64,000 bases of DNA from Bacteroides faecichinchillae JCM 17102 (GCF_000614145.1 NZ_BAKK01000002.1:124001-188000), one strand, 5' to 3'; numbered from the stretch's first letter, positions 1 to 9,632 are shown. The notes: generated by a model from the letters alone, not told the origin. Numbers and translations are program-made.

Positions 1-1
1 G

Positions 2-562
2 ATATTGGGTACAATGATGGGCTATAGCAAAATACCGGAATATTGGATGAAAGGCTTAAAGGGGGCAGAAGACAAGGTATTTAAATATACATCACTTTCC
101 TTAAACCAGACCTATCAGATCAGCTATAAACATGCTTTGGAAATGATACAGAAAAACGGTGGAAATGTAGAGCAAGACAAAGTTATAATCAATGTTCAAA
201 AACCCAAAGCAGTCCGCTTCGAACAAAGTTTCCCACATATGGTTCCCATCGCGAAAGTAGATTTGAATAACCCGGATATTAAAACACTTACATTCGATTT
301 TGATGGTACCGGATTTGTATTAAGAGGAGAAACAATCCGTAGAAACCATAACCTACCGGATGCCGAAGTGAAAGCCAAACTTTATATTGATGGGGAATTT
401 ATTGAAGAGGCTGTCTTTCCAACCAATGCCAATGCCCGTCGTTTGGATCTTTTCTGGCGTTATCAATTGCCTAAAGGAAAACATCAAGTAAAAATAGAAG
501 TCCTGGAGGATAACTCTAATGCTCGGTTGAGATCATGGGATTATATCATCTATTCAGACTAA
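2..562 (+). CDS. ADP-ribosylglycohydrolase-like protein, C-terminal part (cut by window start)
   Basis: The reading frame is open to the first base of the window, so only about the last 186 residues are present. The opening residues, ILGTMMGYSKIPEYW, resemble the conserved segment that follows the C-terminal metal-binding aspartates of ADP-ribosylglycohydrolase (DraG/Tri1-like) proteins of Bacteroides. The remaining part is a beta-rich C-terminal domain, with a stretch around GTGFVLRG, that looks like an accessory domain rather than the alpha-helical catalytic core. The family removes ADP-ribose from proteins or small molecules, but the catalytic residues lie outside the window, so activity cannot be judged. 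A strong terminator follows 21 bases after the stop, so this is the last gene of its transcript. Family assignment is by resemblance to a short motif. Confidence 0.6.
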   Translation: MLGTMMGYSKIPEYWMKGLKGAEDKVFKYTSLSLNQTYQISYKHALEMIQKNGGNVEQDKVIINVQKPKAVRFEQSFPHMVPIAKVDLNNPDIKTLTFDFDGTGFVLRGETIRRNHNLPDAEVKAKLYIDGEFIEEAVFPTNANARRLDLFWRYQLPKGKHQVKIEVLEDNSNARLRSWDYIIYSD

Positions 563-583
563 GTAAAAATAGAATATTCCAAT

Positions 584-625
584 AAAAAGAGACTCCTTTA
601 TTTTTACTGAAGAGTCTCTTTTTTT
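584..625 (+). terminator. Rho-independent terminator after the ADP-ribosylglycohydrolase-like gene
   Basis: An A-tract leads into the stem AGAGACTC (588-595), which pairs with GAGTCTCT (612-619) across a 16-nt loop. A run of seven T follows. It could also work in the reverse direction because of the flanking A-tract, but the gene on the other strand ends further away, at 743. Confidence 0.85.
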
Positions 626-742
626 ACATATTTTCATTTCTTACGAAACCATTCAATAATGATGACTAGCATTTCTGTCAATGCCAACTGATTTACACCT
701 CATAGCTAAATAGCAATTGATATAACATTATCATATAAAAGA

Positions 743-1489
743 CTATTTGTCCATCCGTAATTCTACAATCAACGGACGATGATCGGATGCTATCGGTTCA
801 TTCACTACTTCTGTAGATTTTACAGAAACTCCCTTCATATTACGTTTTAAACTCACAATATAGTCTATAGTCACTTTAGGTTTAGAAGCAGGAAAAGTTA
901 ATTGTTTAGGATTGGATATAATCTGGAATTCTTTTTGTAGTTCTTTGATGAATTCAGAGTCCGGTTGATCGTTCATATCACCCGCCAGAAACAAAGGCTT
1001 CTTGCAAGTAGAAACAAACTCCTTTAGTATCTGCAATGACTTTATACGATCTTCTTCCGTTAAAGACATATGAGTACAGCAATAAATATAATCCTTAAAT
1101 TCTGCCATCACCAACATACGAGATTCTTCTCTTCCCGGCAAAGCCATCGTTTTCAAACGAACCGGGACTTGTTTAGACAGTATTCCTATTCCATATTTGC
1201 CTCCATCATGTTTAATAGCCGGAGCATAATATGCGTGCATCCCGGTGAGTTTAGCAAGTTCACCCAATACATATTTCTTCCCGCTTCGGTTAGTCATACT
1301 GTCCAATTCCTGTACAGCTACAATATCAGGAGCAGCTTTATTAATCACATCTGCTATGCGTTGGTAATTACAAATATTGTCCATGCCATTCCCATTTCTG
1401 ATATTATAACTCATCAGCTTCAATGTATTCTGGGCTTGTACCGGAAGGATAAAGAGACTCGTAAGAATCAATAAAAAGATACTTTTCAT
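743..1489 (-). CDS. Secreted endonuclease/exonuclease/phosphatase-fold protein
   Basis: The protein has about 248 residues. The start at 1489 is chosen over an upstream in-frame codon at 1525 because it begins directly with a signal peptide (MKSIFLLILTSLFILPVQAQ) and leaves room for the promoter at 1523-1553. The mature part has the metal-dependent EEP fold in order: SYNIRNGNG, a QELDS segment carrying the metal-binding Glu, a catalytic region ending THMSL, the AGDMNDQPDS segment (equivalent to the GDxN motif), and the final SDHRP. All key residues appear present. Members cut DNA, sugar phosphates, phospholipids or phosphodiesters; the signal peptide places this one in the periplasm or outside, so the substrate is probably a nutrient phosphodiester or lipid, but this cannot be told from sequence. 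It is a single-gene unit downstream of ahpF on the same strand. Confidence 0.88.
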   Translation of the reverse strand: MKSIFLLILTSLFILPVQAQNTLKLMSYNIRNGNGMDNICNYQRIADVINKAAPDIVAVQELDSMTNRSGKKYVLGELAKLTGMHAYYAPAIKHDGGKYGIGILSKQVPVRLKTMALPGREESRMLVMAEFKDYIYCCTHMSLTEEDRIKSLQILKEFVSTCKKPLFLAGDMNDQPDSEFIKELQKEFQIISNPKQLTFPASKPKVTIDYIVSLKRNMKGVSVKSTEVVNEPIASDHRPLIVELRMDK

Positions 1490-1522
1490 GTTTTTCAATA
1501 GATTATAATTATTAGAATTCCC

Positions 1523-1553
1523 CAAAGATATGAAAAAAACAAAAAGCTACAAA
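1523..1553 (-). promoter_or_regulatory. Bacteroides-type promoter for the EEP-fold gene
   Basis: On the minus strand a -7 element TATCTTTG (1523-1530) lies 19 nt from a -33 TTTG (1550-1553). The -7 element ends 33 bases before the chosen start codon at 1489. The promoter overlaps the terminator hairpin that ends ahpF transcription (1542-1581). Confidence 0.6.
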
Positions 1554-1581
1554 GATATGTAGTCATACCTTTATAGCTTTT
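1542..1581 (-). terminator. Terminator downstream of ahpF
   Basis: The arms AAAAGCTACAAAG (1542-1554) and CTTTATAGCTTTT (1569-1581) pair with one mismatch. Read on the minus strand, the stem is followed by TTTTTG and a long T-run. It starts 21 bases after the ahpF stop. Confidence 0.7.
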
Positions 1582-1601
1582 ATTATCAACTTTTATATTC
1601 A

Positions 1602-3151
1602 TCAGATATTTCCCCTGACCCGATCATCAAAGGCAGAAAGTGCAGCTTTTGCGCCTTCGCCCATAGAGATAATAATTTGTTTATAGGGCACTGTAGAAAC
1701 ATCACCGGCTGCATAAATTCCCGGAACATTGGTACGGCAAAAAGCATCGATCACAATTTCTCCCGGACGATTCGTTTCTACCAAATCGCGGAAAACTCCA
1801 CTATTCGCTGTTAATCCGATCTGCACAAATACACCGTCCAGCTCTATCACACGTTCCTCTTCTGTCTTTCGATCTTTTACACGCAGGGCAGTCAGTTTAT
1901 CTCCATTGCCAATAACTTCAGTAGTCTGAGAACTTACAAATACTTCTACATTCGATAAGCTTCTGAGTTTTTCCTGAAGGACTTGGTCAGCTTTCAACTC
2001 ATCCATAAACTCGAATACAGTAACTCTGGAACAAATACTAGCCAAGTCAATAGCTGCCTCTATACCGGAGTTCCCACCACCAACAACCGCCACATGTTTA
2101 CCTACGTAGAAAGGGCCGTCACAATGAGAACAGAAAGCAACACCTCTTCCTATATATTCCGTTTCGCCCGGAACATTCAGTTTCCTCCAACTTGCTCCAG
2201 TAGCAATAATCAATGCCGGAGTAGTCAGTTTCTCGCCTACAGAGGTAGTTACTTGTTTCTCTTTTCCCACAAGTTCCACTTTCTCAATCTTCCGATGTTC
2301 CAGCAGATCTACCGGATAACGCAACAAATGAGTTTTCAGATTATCAGCCAGTTCACTTCCGGTAGTTTCCGGAACAGAAATCAGATTCTCAATTCCTACT
2401 GTTTCTTTCACCTGACCACCCACACGTTCTGCAACAATCGCAACTTTCAACCTTTTCGGGCAGAATAGATAGCTGCGGAAACTCCTGCAGGCCCTCCTCC
2501 GGCCACAATCACATCGTATAGTTTCTCTTCCGTTGAAAGTGAAGCCTCATCAACCCCGTACTGTTCTTCAAGTTTTGCCAGTAACTCTCCAAACTCTCCA
2601 CGTCCAACATGAATCAGTTTTCCGTCCGCAAAGACTGAAGGCACTCCTTGTATCTTCAATGTTTCCACTTCTTCCTGATTCAACGCTCCATCTACCATCT
2701 CATGTGAAATGGACGGATTTAGAGTAGTCATAGCATTCAACGCCTGTACTACATCTGGACAGTTGGTACAAGTCAGCGATACATAAGTAGTTAGGTGGAT
2801 GGGACCCTTTAAAGCTTTTACGCGATTACAAACACCTTCATCCGGGAAATTCTTGCCTTTACCATCCAGATTCAATATAGCAAGTAGCAAAGAAGTAAAT
2901 TCGTGTCCATTAGGAATACCTCTAAAAGTAATACCTGTACGAGCACCGTTCTTTAAGATCGTAAACTCCAATCCGTCCCCTTCATTCACAGAACAAGTCA
3001 GGTGATCGGAACAAGCAGCTACATCCTCCAAAAGTTCCAGAAGTTCATTCCGGTCTTCATGTTGCGACGATACATTTATATCGAAGGTAAAGTTCGCTCC
3101 CAACCCGGCGAAAATATCTTTTAATTGTTCTTTTAATGCTGAATCTAACAT
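1602..3151 (-). CDS. ahpF: Alkyl hydroperoxide reductase flavoprotein subunit AhpF, interrupted by one frameshift
   Basis: AhpF passes electrons from NADH through FAD and two disulphides to AhpC for peroxide reduction. The frame from 3151 encodes the N-terminal double thioredoxin-fold domain with its redox pair CTNC (near residue 135), then the FAD-binding [19 protein letters not shown], and stops at 2447. The next frame (from about 2450) continues seamlessly with [20 protein letters not shown], the active-site CSHC, an NAD-binding [10 protein letters not shown] segment and [15 protein letters not shown] near the C-terminus. Restoring one base near 2450 (GGTTGAAA to GGTTTGAAA on the coding strand) gives a 516-residue protein, the normal family length. 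As written the gene is broken; a sequencing error is more likely than true loss, because both halves are fully conserved. It lies 85 bases downstream of ahpC with a hairpin between them. Confidence 0.93.
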
Positions 3152-3178
3152 ATTCTATCTCCTTTCATTTTTTTAAAA

Positions 3179-3213
3179 GAAAGGCCGGCAGCGTTTCCCG
3201 TTACCGGCCTTTC
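3179..3213 (-). terminator. Intercistronic hairpin between ahpC and ahpF
   Basis: A perfect 10-bp stem, GAAAGGCCGG (3179-3188) with CCGGCCTTTC (3204-3213), has a 15-nt loop. On the minus strand it is followed by TTTTAAAAAAA, a weak U-tract. It could be a partial terminator that makes ahpC transcript exceed ahpF transcript, or an mRNA-stabilising 3' structure. Confidence 0.6.
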
Positions 3214-3236
3214 GTATACATTATCGAGGTAGTTTA

Positions 3237-3803
3237 TCAAATTTTACCTACCAGGTCAATGCTTGGTTTCAGGGTTGATTCTCCCTTTTTCCATTTAGCC
3301 GGACAAACTTCTCCGTCGTGAGTTGCTACAAACTGAGCAGCTTCTACCTTACGAAGTAATTCGCTGGCATCACGACCAATGTTATTATCATTCAGTTCAA
3401 CGACTTTTATCTTTCCTTCCGGATTTACTACGAACGTACCACGATAAGCCATTCCTTCCTCTTCGATATAAACTCCTAATGCACGACTCAAAGCACCAGT
3501 CGGATCTGCCAACATCGGATACTGAATCTTGCGGATACTATCAGAAGTATCATGCCAAGCTTTATGCACAAAATGTGAATCAGTACTTACCGAATAAATT
3601 TCGACTCCCATCTCCTTGAACTGGTCATATTTCTCAGCCATATCTACCAACTCTGTCGGACATACGAAAGTAAAGTCGGCCGGATAGAAGAATAGAATCG
3701 CCCATTTACCTTTCAGGTCGTTGTTAGTTATAGTTTTGAAAGCTCCGTTGTGGAATGCCTCAACACTGAATTCAGGAAGTTGAGAATTTAAAATTGGTTC
3801 CAT
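3237..3803 (-). CDS. ahpC: Alkyl hydroperoxide reductase peroxiredoxin AhpC
   Basis: The protein is 188 residues, the usual length for a typical 2-Cys AhpC. The peroxidatic cysteine is Cys48 in DFTFVCPTE and the resolving cysteine is Cys167 in GEVCPAKW; the conserved arginine region (GALSRALGVY, GTFVVNPEG) is present. It reduces hydrogen peroxide, organic peroxides and peroxynitrite in the cytoplasm and is recharged by AhpF, encoded next downstream. In Bacteroides this pair is known to be induced by peroxide through OxyR; no OxyR gene lies in the window. A good promoter lies 76 bases upstream of the start codon. The gene is intact. Confidence 0.98.
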   Translation of the reverse strand: MEPILNSQLPEFSVEAFHNGAFKTITNNDLKGKWAILFFYPADFTFVCPTELVDMAEKYDQFKEMGVEIYSVSTDSHFVHKAWHDTSDSIRKIQYPMLADPTGALSRALGVYIEEEGMAYRGTFVVNPEGKIKVVELNDNNIGRDASELLRKVEAAQFVATHDGEVCPAKWKKGESTLKPSIDLVGKI

Positions 3804-3879
3804 AATCTTTTATTTTTTATTGTATTTAATTGATTGACTTATAACAGTAAAAACGATTTTTTGTTTTTCGTTTCTGATG

Positions 3880-3912
3880 CAAAGATAAAAGTAGAAAGGG
3901 GGCTTCTACAAA
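3880..3912 (-). promoter_or_regulatory. Promoter of ahpCF
   Basis: On the minus strand TTTG (3909-3912) and TATCTTTG (3880-3887) are 21 nt apart, matching the Bacteroides -33/-7 consensus. A leader of about 70 nt would follow. The remaining bases up to the NUDIX gene (3913-4125) are AT-rich and show no other clear element. Confidence 0.6.
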
Positions 3913-4125
3913 AAAAGTCCAATCGAATAAATCTATGCACTGATAGACGAAACTAATCAGTAAGCTCAGATTGATTAAGATGAACACCTATACTTTTTCG
4001 GCTATATAAACAGTTATTTCCAGACGTACGTCCAGGAATACTGATCTATATTACAAAATTCGGTTCTTTTCATACTTCATTTACTAAAGTTATATAAGTA
4101 ATGCCCATTAATAACTAATTCTGTG

Positions 4126-4133
4126 TATTTTTG
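4126..4133 (+). promoter_or_regulatory. Putative -7 promoter element for the NUDIX gene
   Basis: TATTTTTG fits TAnnTTTG and lies 29 bases before the start codon at 4163. No exact TTTG is present at the expected -33 distance, so the call rests on the -7 element alone. Confidence 0.4.
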
Positions 4134-4162
4134 TTGTTTTAATACAAGAAACTATTTAGACA

Positions 4163-4684
4163 ATGATGAAACATCCTCTTTCACTATTTCGATATTGCCC
4201 GGAATGTGGCTCTTCTCATTTTGAGATTCATAATGAGAAATCTAAAAAATGTGCCGATTGTGGCTTTGTCTACTATTTCAATCCTTCATCGGCAACAGTA
4301 GCACTTATTCTGAATGATAATAATGAGTTATTGGTCTGCCGCCGTGCCAAAGAGCCGGCGAAAGGAACACTGGATCTCCCAGGTGGTTTTATTGATATGA
4401 ATGAAACAGGCGAAGAAGGCGTTGCCCGCGAAGTTTTGGAAGAAACAAACCTGAAAGTAAAAGAAGCCACTTACCTATTTTCACTGCCTAATATCTATAT
4501 CTATTCCGGTTTTCCAGTTCATACCTTGGACATGTTTTTCCGTTGTACCGTAGAAAATACGGAACACTTTTCTGCAAGGGATGATGTATCCGACTCCTTT
4601 TTTGTACCGTTATCTAAGGTCAATCCGGAGGAATTTGGACTGGATTCTATCTGTCAAGGACTTAAAAAGTTCTTATCAATATAG
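4163..4684 (+). CDS. NUDIX hydrolase with N-terminal zinc ribbon
   Basis: The protein has 173 residues. Residues about 12-35 form a two-CxxC zinc ribbon (CPECG and CADCG), as in the NudC/YfgD-like Bacteroides NUDIX family. The NUDIX box spans GFIDMNETGEEGVAREVLEE (G-x5-E-x7-RE-x2-EE) with all metal-binding glutamates; the usual glycine after the box is asparagine (ETNL). Such enzymes hydrolyse a nucleoside diphosphate linked to another moiety, for example NADH, ADP-ribose or a nucleotide sugar, in the cytoplasm. The zinc ribbon suggests an NADH-pyrophosphatase-like enzyme, but it is shorter than NudC and lacks its SQPWPFPxS motif. A second in-frame ATG directly follows the first. Single gene with its own promoter. 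Confidence 0.92.
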   Translation: MMKHPLSLFRYCPECGSSHFEIHNEKSKKCADCGFVYYFNPSSATVALILNDNNELLVCRRAKEPAKGTLDLPGGFIDMNETGEEGVAREVLEETNLKVKEATYLFSLPNIYIYSGFPVHTLDMFFRCTVENTEHFSARDDVSDSFFVPLSKVNPEEFGLDSICQGLKKFLSI

Positions 4685-4723
4685 ATAAAGCATTAAAATA
4701 CAGGCATATTTTATTTTTATCAT

Positions 4724-4731
4724 TATCTTTG
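4724..4731 (+). promoter_or_regulatory. Putative -7 element for the TPR/barrel operon
   Basis: TATCTTTG matches the Bacteroides -7 consensus. Transcription would begin around 4738, which rules out in-frame start codons before that point and supports a start at 4758 or, better, 4785. Confidence 0.5.
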
Positions 4732-4784
4732 TGACCGTCATTTATTTAATGATTATTATGGCACCTTTGCATAAATACCCAATT

Positions 4785-7700
4785 ATGAAAAAAGAAATTA
4801 CCAGACTTATTTGTACAGCCATCTGCTGCACACCAATCATGGGATTGGCTCAGACGAGTGAACAGATTACTTCTCCCGACAACCTTTACAAAGAAGGAAA
4901 AGAGCTTTTCCTTGAAAAAAATTATGCGGCAGCTGTACCTGCCTTAAAAGCTTTCGTAAAACAAAAACCAGTAGCCAGTCTTCGTCAAGAAGCTGAATAT
5001 ATGCTGGTAAGCTCTGCTTATGAGCTGAAAGACAAAAACCGTATTGAACTGTTGCGTGGATACCTTGATCGTTATCCTGATACACCACATGCCAACCGCA
5101 TTTATGCACTTATAGCTTCCTGCTATTTTTATGAAGGAAAGTATGACGAAGCTTTAGCTCTTTTCAACTCGGCACGACTTGATTTATTGAGCAACGCAGA
5201 ACGTGACGATTGTACCTATCAGTTGGCAACATGTTACCTGAAAACGGATAATCTGAAGGAAGCAGCTATATGGTTTGAAACCTTACGTGCCAGCAGTCCT
5301 AAATATGCAAAAGATTGTAGTTATTATCTGGCTTATATCCGGTATTCGCAAAGACGTTATGACGAAGCATTAAAAGACTTTCTCCCTTTGCAGGATGATC
5401 CGAAGTACAAAGCATTAGTACCTTATTATATTGCAGAAATTTATGCAATCAAAAAGAACTACGATAAGTCTCAGATCGTAGCACAAAACTATTTGTCGGC
5501 TTATCCGAATAACGAGCACGCTGCTGAAATGTACCGTATTTTAGGAGACGCGTACTATCATTTCGGACAATATCAACAGGCAATAGAAGCATTCAATAAT
5601 TATCTGGACAGAGATCAATCTGCTCCACGACGTGATGCGCTTTATATGTTAGGACTCTCTTATTATCAAACAAAAGTCTATACCAAAGCTGTGGAAACGC
5701 TAGGTAAAGTAACTACCACCAACGATGCCCTGACACAAAATGCCAATCTGCATATGGGCCTTGCTACTTACAATTAGCAGAGAAAAATAAAGCTCGTATG
5801 GCTTTCGAACAAGCAGCTGCTTCCGATGCGAATATTCAAGTAAAAGAACTAGCAGCTTACAATTATGCCCTTTGTCTGCATGAAACCTCTTTCTCTGCTT
5901 TCGGCGAATCAGTAACTGCATTTGAGAAATTCCTGAATGAGTTCCCTACGTCACCATATGCAGAAAAGGTGAGTAGTTATCTGGTGGAAGTCTATATGAC
6001 TACCCGAAGTTATGACGCTGCATTGAAATCTATCGACCGTATCGCACATCCAAGTGCACAAATATTAGAAGCAAAACAGAAGATTTTGTTCCAACTGGGT
6101 ACACAGGCTTTTGCTAATGCAAACTTTGAACAAGCCCTCAGCTATTTGAACCAATCAATCAATCTTGGTCAATACAACCGTCAGACTAAAGCAGACGCTT
6201 ATTATTGGTGTGGAGAATCCTATTATCGCCTGAATCGGATGACTGAAGCAGCGCGTGACTTCAACGCTTATCTGCAACTGACATCACAACCTAATAATGA
6301 AATGTATGCACTCGCCAACTATAATCTAGGTTACATCGCTTTCCACCGGAAAGACTATACTCAAGCGAGTAATTATTTCCAGAAATACATTCAGCTGGAG
6401 AAAGGTGAAAACACTACAGCTCTGGCAGATGCGTACAATCGTATTGGTGACTGCCATTTGAATATACGCGACTTTGAAGAGGCTAAACGTTATTATTCAC
6501 AAGCAGAACAAATGAATACTCCTTCCGGAGATTATTCTTTCTATCAACTCGCTCTCGTTTCCGGTTTGCAGAAAGACTACAGTGGTAAGATCACTCTTTT
6601 AAATCGTCTGATTGGTAAGTACCCGTCTTCACCTTATGCAGTGAATGCTCTTTATGAGAAAGGACGTTCCTATGTGTTTATGGAAAACAATGCTCAGGCA
6701 ATTACCTCTTTCAAAGAATTATTAAATAGATATCCCGAAAGCCCTGTCAGCAGAAAAGCAGCAGCAGAAATTGGCTTGTTATATTACCAGAACGGAGATT
6801 TCAATCAGGCAATCCCAGCCTACAAACAAGTAATTGAGAAATATCCGGGTAGTGAAGAAGCACGCCTTGCTATGCTTGACTTGAAATCTATTTATGTTGA
6901 TATGAACCGTATCGACGAGTTCGCAGCTTTGGCTAATGCAATGCCTGGTAACATTCGTTTCGATACCAACGAACAGGACTCTTTGACTTACGTTGCTGCG
7001 GAAAAGATTTACATGAAAGGACGGGCAGAAGAGGCTAAAAGCAGCTTTGAAAAATATTTGCAATCTTTCCCGGAAGGAGCCTTTAGTCTGAATGCTCATT
7101 ACTATCTCTGTCTGATCTGGAACGAGCAAAAGAATTATGATATGGTGTTGGAACATTCCGGCAAGCTGCTTGAATATCCTAATAATCCGTTTGCTGAAGA
7201 AGCATTGGTAATGCGCGCAGAAGTGCAGTTCAATAAACTCCAAATGGAAGAAGCCCTAGCTAGTTACAAGATGTTGAAAGAAAAGGCAAGTAATGTAGAA
7301 CATCGTCAGCTAGCTGAGACTGGTATTCTACGTTGTGCATATGCTTTGAGAGATGATGTAGAAACGATTCAGGCAGCTACGGACCTGTTGGCAGAAGCCA
7401 AACTAAGCCCGGAACTGAGAAACGAGGCTCTTTACTATCGTGGCAAAGCATATTTGAAACAGAAAGCGGACACGAAAGCATTGGCCGATTTGCGTGAACT
7501 AGCCAAAGATACTCGTAACCTTTATGGTGCCGAAGCAAAATATTTGGTTGCTCAATCACTTTATGATGCCCATCAATATACTGCAGCAGAAAAAGAACTT
7601 CTCGGCTATATCGAACAAAGTACGCCTCACGCCTATTGGCTGGCACGTAGCTTCGTCCTTTTATCGGATGTATACGTTGCTATGGGCAAAGACCTGGATG

Positions 7701-7795
7701 CACGCCAATATCTGTTGAGTTTGCAACAGAATTATAAAGGCGATGACGATATCGAGAGCATGATTGAAAGCAGACTACAGAAACTTAATAAATAA
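4785..7795 (+). CDS. Large periplasmic tetratricopeptide-repeat protein, interrupted by one frameshift
   Basis: The start at 4785 begins with a signal peptide (MKKEITRLICTAICCTPIMG, cut near LAQ). The rest is a continuous array of TPR/Sel-like helical hairpins, with recurring cores such as DEALALFNSA, YQQAIEAFNNYL, EKGRSYVFM and NFEQALSYLN. The frame closes at 5777; the next frame resumes at once with LAEKNKARMAFEQAA. Inserting one C near 5771 (TACAATTAG to TACCAATTAG) gives a single protein of about 1003 residues. Long TPR proteins of this kind act as periplasmic scaffolds. It is followed after 13 bases by a plug-less outer-membrane barrel gene, so the two probably form an envelope complex. 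It is not a BamD or SusD homologue by length. Exact partner and function are unknown. The frameshift is probably a consensus error. Confidence 0.85.
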
Positions 7796-7808
7796 AAGAT
7801 TGAAGAAT

Positions 7809-9497
7809 ATGAAACGATCTCTTTATATAGCAGGAGGGCTTACACTAGTAGCTTTAATGCCATTCGAACTCCAAGCCCAGACTACTCAACCCAAAGATAC
7901 AACTATGAACCGTACTGTAGTTGTAGAACAAGAATATAATCCGGATATCATGGACGCTTCCAAAGTAAACGTCCTTCCCAAAGTAGAAGAACCGACCATC
8001 TCTAAAAAAGAGGTAGAATATGCAATCGGATTCCTACCGGCAAGTTCTATCCCGGCAGATTTGATGCGCCCTTACACCGGAACTGAAATCCAGCCCGGCA
8101 GTAAACTCGGATATGTACGTGCCGGATATGGTAATTACGGCAATCTGGATGTACTTGCCAATTACTTATTTAAAATTTCAGACAAAGATAAACTGAATCT
8201 ACGTTTCCAGATGGATGGGATGGACGGCAAACTAACCATACCAACGCAAGAAGAGAAATGGAAAGCTTACTATTACCGTACGCGTGCCAACATGGACTAT
8301 ATCCATCAATTCAACAAAGTTGATCTTAACATCGCTGCAAACTTCGGACTCAGCAACTTCAACCTTGCTCCCAATGAACCGAGCAAGCAAAAATTTACGG
8401 AAGCTGATTTTCATTTAGGTGTAAAATCGACCGATGAAACTTATCCGGTACAGTTCAAAGCTGAAACTAATTTCATGATGTATAATCGTCAGAATAACAA
8501 TCTTCTGTTCTTCAACGAGACATTGGGAGAAACCCAGATCCGCACGAAAGGATTAGTTAGTGGCGCTATCAGTGATGAACAAAGCATTAATATAGGATTG
8601 GATATGCGCAATATCTTTTACAACAAAGATCTCAAATTGAACGAGATACCTGTTTATGAAGACCGTACTACTTTAGACCTGAATCCTTACTATAAACTTC
8701 AGAGCGACAATTGGAACTTACGTATTGGAGCTAATGTAGATTTCTCTTTTGGTAGCGGAAAGACTCTTCGCGTTTCTCCTGATGTAGTTGCCCAATATAT
8801 CTTCTCTGAGAGCTATGTGCTTTATGCCCAAGCTACCGGAGGTAAACTGGTTAATGACTTCCGCAGATTGGAAGCACTTTGTCCATACGCACTTCCTGTA
8901 AATGCAATTCAGGATACTTACGAACAGTTCAATGCCGCTTTAGGTTTCAAAGCAAGCCCTTATCCGGGATTATGGTTTAATTTGTATGGGGGCTATCAGG
9001 ATTTGAAAGATGATCTGTACCAAGTGAGTGAAGAAGTAGATAATAATGCAGGTCCGGACAGCGAACCAATGCCTTATCAGTTCCTGAACATGGCAATGAC
9101 TAATTCTCATAACTTCTACGCTGGAATGAAGATCAGCTATGAGTATAAAGACATCGTTACGTTATCCGCATCGGGTACTTATCGTAACTGGGATTCTAAA
9201 GAAGATTATGCTCTATTGCTGAAACCGGCATGTGAATTTAACTTCAACGCGACTTTCAAACCGATAAAAGAATTGGGTATCAATATCGGTTATGATTATA
9301 TCGGTCGCGAAGATGTTAAAGAATTCGGTAAACTTTCTGCAGTCAGTGACCTTTATGCAGGAGCCAGCTATAATGTATTCAAAGGAGTTTCTGTTTATGC
9401 ACGAATCAATAACCTGATGAATAAGAAGTATCAATACTACCTTGGTTATCCTACAGAAGGATTTAATTTCATTGGTGGATTGAGTTTCAGCTTCTAA
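7809..9497 (+). CDS. TonB-receptor-like outer-membrane beta-barrel without plug
   Basis: The start at 7809 is taken because it opens a signal peptide (MKRSLYIAGGLTLVALMPFE, cleaved after LQAQ) and lies 13 bases after the TPR gene stop; the protein has 562 residues. After a charged N-terminal segment (NRTVVVEQEYNPDIMDASK) comes a series of amphipathic strands with alternating aromatic residues, ending NLMNKKYQYYLGYPTEGFNFIGGLSFSF. That terminal aromatic strand is typical of outer-membrane barrels and close to the NLFNKKY signature of TonB-dependent receptors. The usual plug domain and TonB box are absent, and the length is about half that of a full receptor. The family is annotated in Bacteroidetes as TonB-dependent receptor-like. 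Co-transcription with the TPR protein suggests a joint role in the outer membrane; the substrate is unknown. Confidence 0.82.
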   Translation: MKRSLYIAGGLTLVALMPFELQAQTTQPKDTTMNRTVVVEQEYNPDIMDASKVNVLPKVEEPTISKKEVEYAIGFLPASSIPADLMRPYTGTEIQPGSKLGYVRAGYGNYGNLDVLANYLFKISDKDKLNLRFQMDGMDGKLTIPTQEEKWKAYYYRTRANMDYIHQFNKVDLNIAANFGLSNFNLAPNEPSKQKFTEADFHLGVKSTDETYPVQFKAETNFMMYNRQNNNLLFFNETLGETQIRTKGLVSGAISDEQSINIGLDMRNIFYNKDLKLNEIPVYEDRTTLDLNPYYKLQSDNWNLRIGANVDFSFGSGKTLRVSPDVVAQYIFSESYVLYAQATGGKLVNDFRRLEALCPYALPVNAIQDTYEQFNAALGFKASPYPGLWFNLYGGYQDLKDDLYQVSEEVDNNAGPDSEPMPYQFLNMAMTNSHNFYAGMKISYEYKDIVTLSASGTYRNWDSKEDYALLLKPACEFNFNATFKPIKELGINIGYDYIGREDVKEFGKLSAVSDLYAGASYNVFKGVSVYARINNLMNKKYQYYLGYPTEGFNFIGGLSFSF

Positions 9498-9585
9498 TTA
9501 ATATTGAAAACTGATACAAAGAAATACTATAAAACTCAGGTTTCAGAAGTTTCTAAAGAAGGGAATGCCCTTGTTACAATATCAC

Positions 9586-9632
9586 GAACTGCATCCTAAA
9601 AGTTTTTTTGCCTAACTTTTAGGGTGCAGTTC
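9586..9632. repeat. Long inverted repeat (19-bp arms), terminator or mobile-element remnant
   Basis: The left arm GAACTGCATCCTAAAAGTT (9586-9604) and right arm AACTTTTAGGGTGCAGTTC (9614-9632) pair over 19 bp with a single G-U position and a 9-nt loop. The right arm is followed by ATTTTT, so the structure could terminate the TPR/barrel operon. The length and precision of the arms exceed what termination needs, so it may instead be a palindromic mobile-element end or a small repeated element. The rest of 9498-9752 shows nothing further. Confidence 0.75.

Noticed and set aside
2447..2452. Programmed frameshift in ahpF
   Set aside because: No slippery heptamer or downstream structure is evident, and eight other genes show the same kind of indel, so a shared technical cause is simpler.
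1983..2468. Open frame of 161 codons on the + strand inside ahpF
   Set aside because: It is antisense to a fully conserved flavoprotein domain, has no promoter and a low-complexity Asn/Ser/Phe composition; a shadow.
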